This document shows, in pieces, positions 62,083 to 64,000 of a stretch of DNA of 64,000 nt. The notes beneath the pieces were generated by a model. That model was not told the origin of the DNA. It worked only from the letters and a program-made list of their open reading frames with translations, and did no database searches. The DNA is from Caldilineaceae bacterium. Its GTDB lineage: Bacteria; Chloroflexota; Anaerolineae; Caldilineales; Caldilineaceae. The translations under genes and the position numbers were made by a program. How positions within the stretch are numbered: position 1 is the first letter of the stretch; each line of letters starts with the position of its first letter. Location: positions 1-64,000 of the forward strand of contig JACSRH010000261.1 in assembly GCA_014879855.1 (NCBI GenBank), in the 5' to 3' direction.

Positions 62083-62155
62083 ATTGCAGACGCTCAAAAA
62101 CATCACAAATCCTGTCTGCGCATAACAAAGAGAATTCTACTCGCATCCAGCGCTT

Positions 62156-62181
62156 AAAACCGTAGCGTACATTACGGTTTT
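62156..62181. terminator. Small hairpin between the rpoB and mraZ promoters
   Basis: AAAACCGTA (62156-62164) and TACGGTTTT (62173-62181) form a perfect 9-bp stem around an 8-base loop, ending in TTTT on both strands. It could be a weak bidirectional terminator or a protein-binding palindrome. Confidence 0.4.
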
Positions 62182-62341
62182 CCAGCGACTTTTCATCACA
62201 AGCAGCCATTGCCATTCATCTCCAATTCACCAACACAACCCACCACGACAGTGACACAAACTCAGGGAAGAAGACCCGCAAAGGCGACCTGTTTTATCCC
62301 AAGTTTCCAAAATCAATTTCCAAACTCATTCAATTTGCCAC

Positions 62342-62370
62342 TAGACAAGCTTGGGTTTTTGCTCTATAAT
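62342..62370 (+). promoter_or_regulatory. Promoter of mraZ
   Basis: TAGACA (62342-62347), a 17-bp spacer and TATAAT (62365-62370) make a near-perfect sigma-70-type promoter. Transcription would begin near 62377, inside the TGGGN repeat block, giving a leader of about 270 bases before mraZ. Confidence 0.8.
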
Positions 62371-62371
62371 G

Positions 62372-62396
62372 TGGGTCGATGTGGGTTGATGTGGGA
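62372..62396 (+). promoter_or_regulatory. MraZ operator (three TGGGN direct repeats)
   Basis: TGGGT at 62372-62376, TGGGT at 62382-62386 and TGGGA at 62392-62396 are separated by five bases each, a 10-bp period. This is the known MraZ-binding arrangement. A further in-phase TGGGT occurs at 62352-62356 within the promoter spacer. The repeats start two bases after the -10 box, so bound MraZ would block the polymerase. Confidence 0.85.
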
Positions 62397-62502
62397 GAAA
62401 ATATTACCAATCGCCCTATCGCTGGCGGAAAAGTGGGAGAGATCTCACCAGGAACGCCAGTTGGGATATGCGAGTTGCCTGTTGTTCGGGGTGTTTACTA
62501 TG

Positions 62503-62574
62503 TAATGAATGGTGCGTAGTGCGTACATACTTGCCGCACCAAGTATGAATTTACGCATTGCGCATCATTCATTA
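62503..62574. repeat. Long palindrome in the mraZ leader
   Basis: The arm starting TAATGAATGGTGCG (62503-62525) and that starting TACGCATTGCGC (62552-62574) pair at 20 of 23 positions; the three differences are compensable by G-U pairs. Inside, CATACTTG (62526-62533) and CAAGTATG (62540-62547) pair perfectly around a 6-base loop. It lies about 70 bases before mraZ and has no T-run. Confidence 0.8.
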
Positions 62575-62646
62575 CGGCCCGAAATGGCTTCTTTGTGATG
62601 AGCAAGTCAATGAGCAACAGGTTCTCAAGACAACGGCGCAATCAAC

Positions 62647-63081
62647 ATGTTTCTTGGCGAGTACACCCATTCACTAGATGCCAAAGGACGTTTGACCATT
62701 CCCGCAAAATTTCGGAATGAGCTCGCGGTTGGCATGGTGGTGACTCGCAATCCAGCAGATAATTGCTTGCTGCTTTTCCCACAGGATGAATGGGAGCGGC
62801 TGGCGGATAAAGTGAGCGCACTGCCTTTGACTGACGCGCGCTCCGCCGCGTTTCGCCGAGTGTTCTTTAGCGCCGCTGAGGATCTTCAGCCCGATGGACA
62901 GGGGCGAATTTTGCTGAGCCAGCGCCTGCGCGACTACGCAACCATCGAAAGTGACGTAGTGGTGGCAGGCATGAACAAATTCATCGAGTTGTGGCATCCT
63001 GCATTGTGGGAGGAAAAGGTAGTCGGCGAAATCACCAGCGCTGACTTTTCGAGCGATTTCTTTAGCACCTTAAGCCTATAA
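62647..63081 (+). CDS. mraZ: Transcriptional regulator MraZ
   Basis: This 144-residue protein consists of two AbrB-like SpoVT domains. MFLGEYTHSLDAKGRLTIPAKFRNEL is the hallmark N-terminal strand pair, followed by DEWERLADKV. The second copy, DGQGRILLSQRLRDYA (near residues 82-97), repeats the fold. MraZ binds TGGGN repeats and represses its own division/cell-wall operon. Exactly such repeats lie upstream (62372-62396). No clear ribosome site precedes the ATG. rsmH follows after one base. Confidence 0.95.
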   Translation: MFLGEYTHSLDAKGRLTIPAKFRNELAVGMVVTRNPADNCLLLFPQDEWERLADKVSALPLTDARSAAFRRVFFSAAEDLQPDGQGRILLSQRLRDYATIESDVVVAGMNKFIELWHPALWEEKVVGEITSADFSSDFFSTLSL

Positions 63082-63082
63082 A

Positions 63083-64000
63083 ATGGAAGATCGCCTGCCC
63101 ATTGCCGCAGACCCGGCCGGCGCGCACCACATGCCGGTGCTGTTGTCCCAGGTGCTCAACGGACTTGCCGTCCGGCCCAGCGCCTGGATGATTGACTGCA
63201 CCACAGGCGGCGGCGGCCATACTGAAGCGCTGTTGACCAGATCGGCGCCTGACGGTCGTGTGTTAGGAATAGATGCGGACCCCGCAGCTATCCGGCGCGT
63301 CTCAGTGCGTTTGGCCGACTCCATCGCTTCCCAGCGTCTCGTCCTCCATCATGGGGATTTTGCTCGCCTGGAAGAAACGGCGTCAGCCTACGCATTTGCC
63401 CCAGTTGACGGCGTTCTGTTGGATCTTGGGGTGAGCAGTTTTCAGTTGCAGACGTCGGAGCGGGGCTTTTCTTTTTCGCAGCCTGGCCCTCTGGATATGC
63501 GCTTCGATCCTGCCCAGCCATTGAGCGCCGCTGATATTGTCAATGATTGGGAGGAGCGCGACCTGGCGGACATCATCTTTCGCTACGGCGAAGAGCCGCA
63601 AAGCCGGCGGATTGCTCGCTATCTGGTAAAGCACCGCCCCTTTGCAACGACTGCACAGCTAGCAGAAGCGATCGAGCAGGCGGTTGGTGGGCGACGAGGG
63701 AGCCGCCTGCACCCAGCGACTCGCACCTTTCAGGCGCTGCGCATCGTCGTCAATCAGGAACTGGCGCAGATCGAGGGCGTTCTGCCCCAGGCGTTGAACT
63801 TGTTAAAACCCGGTGGGCGACTGGCAGTGATCAGCTTTCACAGCCTTGAAGATCGCATCGTCAAGCATTGGATGCAAAACGAAGCGCGCACTTACGTTCC
63901 TGACCCAGCCCGGCTGCACGGCGGATACAACCGGCAGCCAACCCTGCGGATCCTCACCAAAAAACCTGTCGTCCCTGACGAGGGCGAGGTGAGCCGCAAC
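63083..64000 (+). CDS. rsmH: 16S rRNA (cytosine-N4-)-methyltransferase RsmH (runs off the window end)
   Basis: From ATG 63083 the frame stays open to the last base, giving 306 residues, probably only a few short of complete. RsmH methylates N4 of C1402 in 16S rRNA. HHMPVLLSQVL, the SAM loop DCTTGGGGHTEALL, VLLDLGVSSFQLQTSERGFSF, GPLDMRFDP, HPATRTFQALRIVVNQEL and LAVISFHSLEDRIVKHW are all family hallmarks in order. It begins one base after the mraZ stop, the conserved mraZ-rsmH start of the division and cell-wall cluster, expected to continue into ftsL/ftsI/mur genes beyond the window. Confidence 0.95.
   Translation, partial: MEDRLPIAADPAGAHHMPVLLSQVLNGLAVRPSAWMIDCTTGGGGHTEALLTRSAPDGRVLGIDADPAAIRRVSVRLADSIASQRLVLHHGDFARLEETASAYAFAPVDGVLLDLGVSSFQLQTSERGFSFSQPGPLDMRFDPAQPLSAADIVNDWEERDLADIIFRYGEEPQSRRIARYLVKHRPFATTAQLAEAIEQAVGGRRGSRLHPATRTFQALRIVVNQELAQIEGVLPQALNLLKPGGRLAVISFHSLEDRIVKHWMQNEARTYVPDPARLHGGYNRQPTLRILTKKPVVPDEGEVSRN

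Larger units (their letters stand above)
61768..62646. other. 879-bp intergenic region between divergent rpoB and mraZ
   Basis: It contains, from rpoB outward, a structured hairpin (61817-61860), a minus-strand promoter (62054-62082), a small hairpin (62156-62181), the mraZ promoter (62342-62370) with its operator (62372-62396), and a long palindrome (62503-62574). Small frames such as 61909-62157 and 62209-62505 overlap these sites, have unusual composition and are not supported. No tRNA or known RNA family was recognised. Confidence 0.7.

Noticed and set aside
62209..62505. 98-codon frame upstream of mraZ
   Set aside because: It runs through the mraZ promoter and the TGGGN operator, and the translation has no recognisable features.

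Overview
The window reads as a chromosomal segment of a GC-rich (estimated by eye at about 60%), metabolically versatile bacterium, most probably a Chloroflexota member of the Anaerolineae/Caldilineales type. The grounds are the family mix (bactofilin, stand-alone PncC, RsmD with an APPQY motif, lipoprotein amino-acid binding proteins, MraZ-RsmH next to rpoBC) and several families of short dispersed repeats between genes. This placement is inference; rpoB and rpoC lie in the window and would settle it by phylogeny. No rRNA, tRNA, CRISPR array, prophage or insertion sequence was recognised.

Layout. 1-5.5 kb: rsmD, a membrane-anchored coiled-coil protein, an AT-rich pair of secreted/anchored proteins, and a methyltransferase with a THUMP-like tail. 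5.6-10.5 kb: housekeeping genes (pncC/cinA, NAD(P)H-hydrate epimerase, DUF456 membrane protein, thiamine pyrophosphokinase, a degenerate Lgt-like protein, UDP-glucuronate decarboxylase). 10.5-13.3 kb, minus strand: prs, bactofilin, tpx, plsY. 13.4-25.3 kb, plus strand: a large glycerol/dihydroxyacetone unit, rdgB-dhaK-dhaL-glpK-dhaM/HPr/EI fusion-glpA-glpB-glpC-panE. 25.6-34.6 kb, minus strand: an FAD amine/amino-acid oxidase, livFGMH and two paralogous lipoprotein binding proteins. 34.8-41.9 kb, plus strand: coaE, dnaJ, prmA, rsmE, trxB, murJ and small membrane proteins. 41.9-49.2 kb: a CPBP-like protein, an isobutyryl-CoA-mutase-type large subunit, an AT-rich type II restriction-modification pair, a methylcrotonyl-CoA-carboxylase-type beta subunit and a threonine/serine dehydratase. 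49.2-53.1 kb: amidase, GNAT, glgX. 53.2-61.8 kb, minus strand: rpoB-rpoC. 62.3-64 kb: the start of a division/cell-wall cluster (mraZ, rsmH, cut by the window end).

How genes work together. Glycerol can be phosphorylated by GlpK and oxidised to DHAP by GlpABC, while free dihydroxyacetone is phosphorylated by DhaKL, recharged from PEP by one 848-residue protein that carries DhaM, HPr and an apparently complete Enzyme I. Both routes end at DHAP. The Liv transporter with the adjacent oxidase, the acyl-CoA mutase and the carboxylase points to growth on amino acids and branched-chain acyl-CoAs.

The most interesting signals are the all-in-one DHA phosphorelay, the ICM-type active-site residues (Phe91, Gln209) of the mutase, a textbook MraZ operator directly after the mraZ -10 box, a GNRA-capped hairpin in the rpoB leader, an in-frame 18-bp minisatellite inside the PrmA catalytic domain, and heptad inverted repeats lodged at operon junctions.
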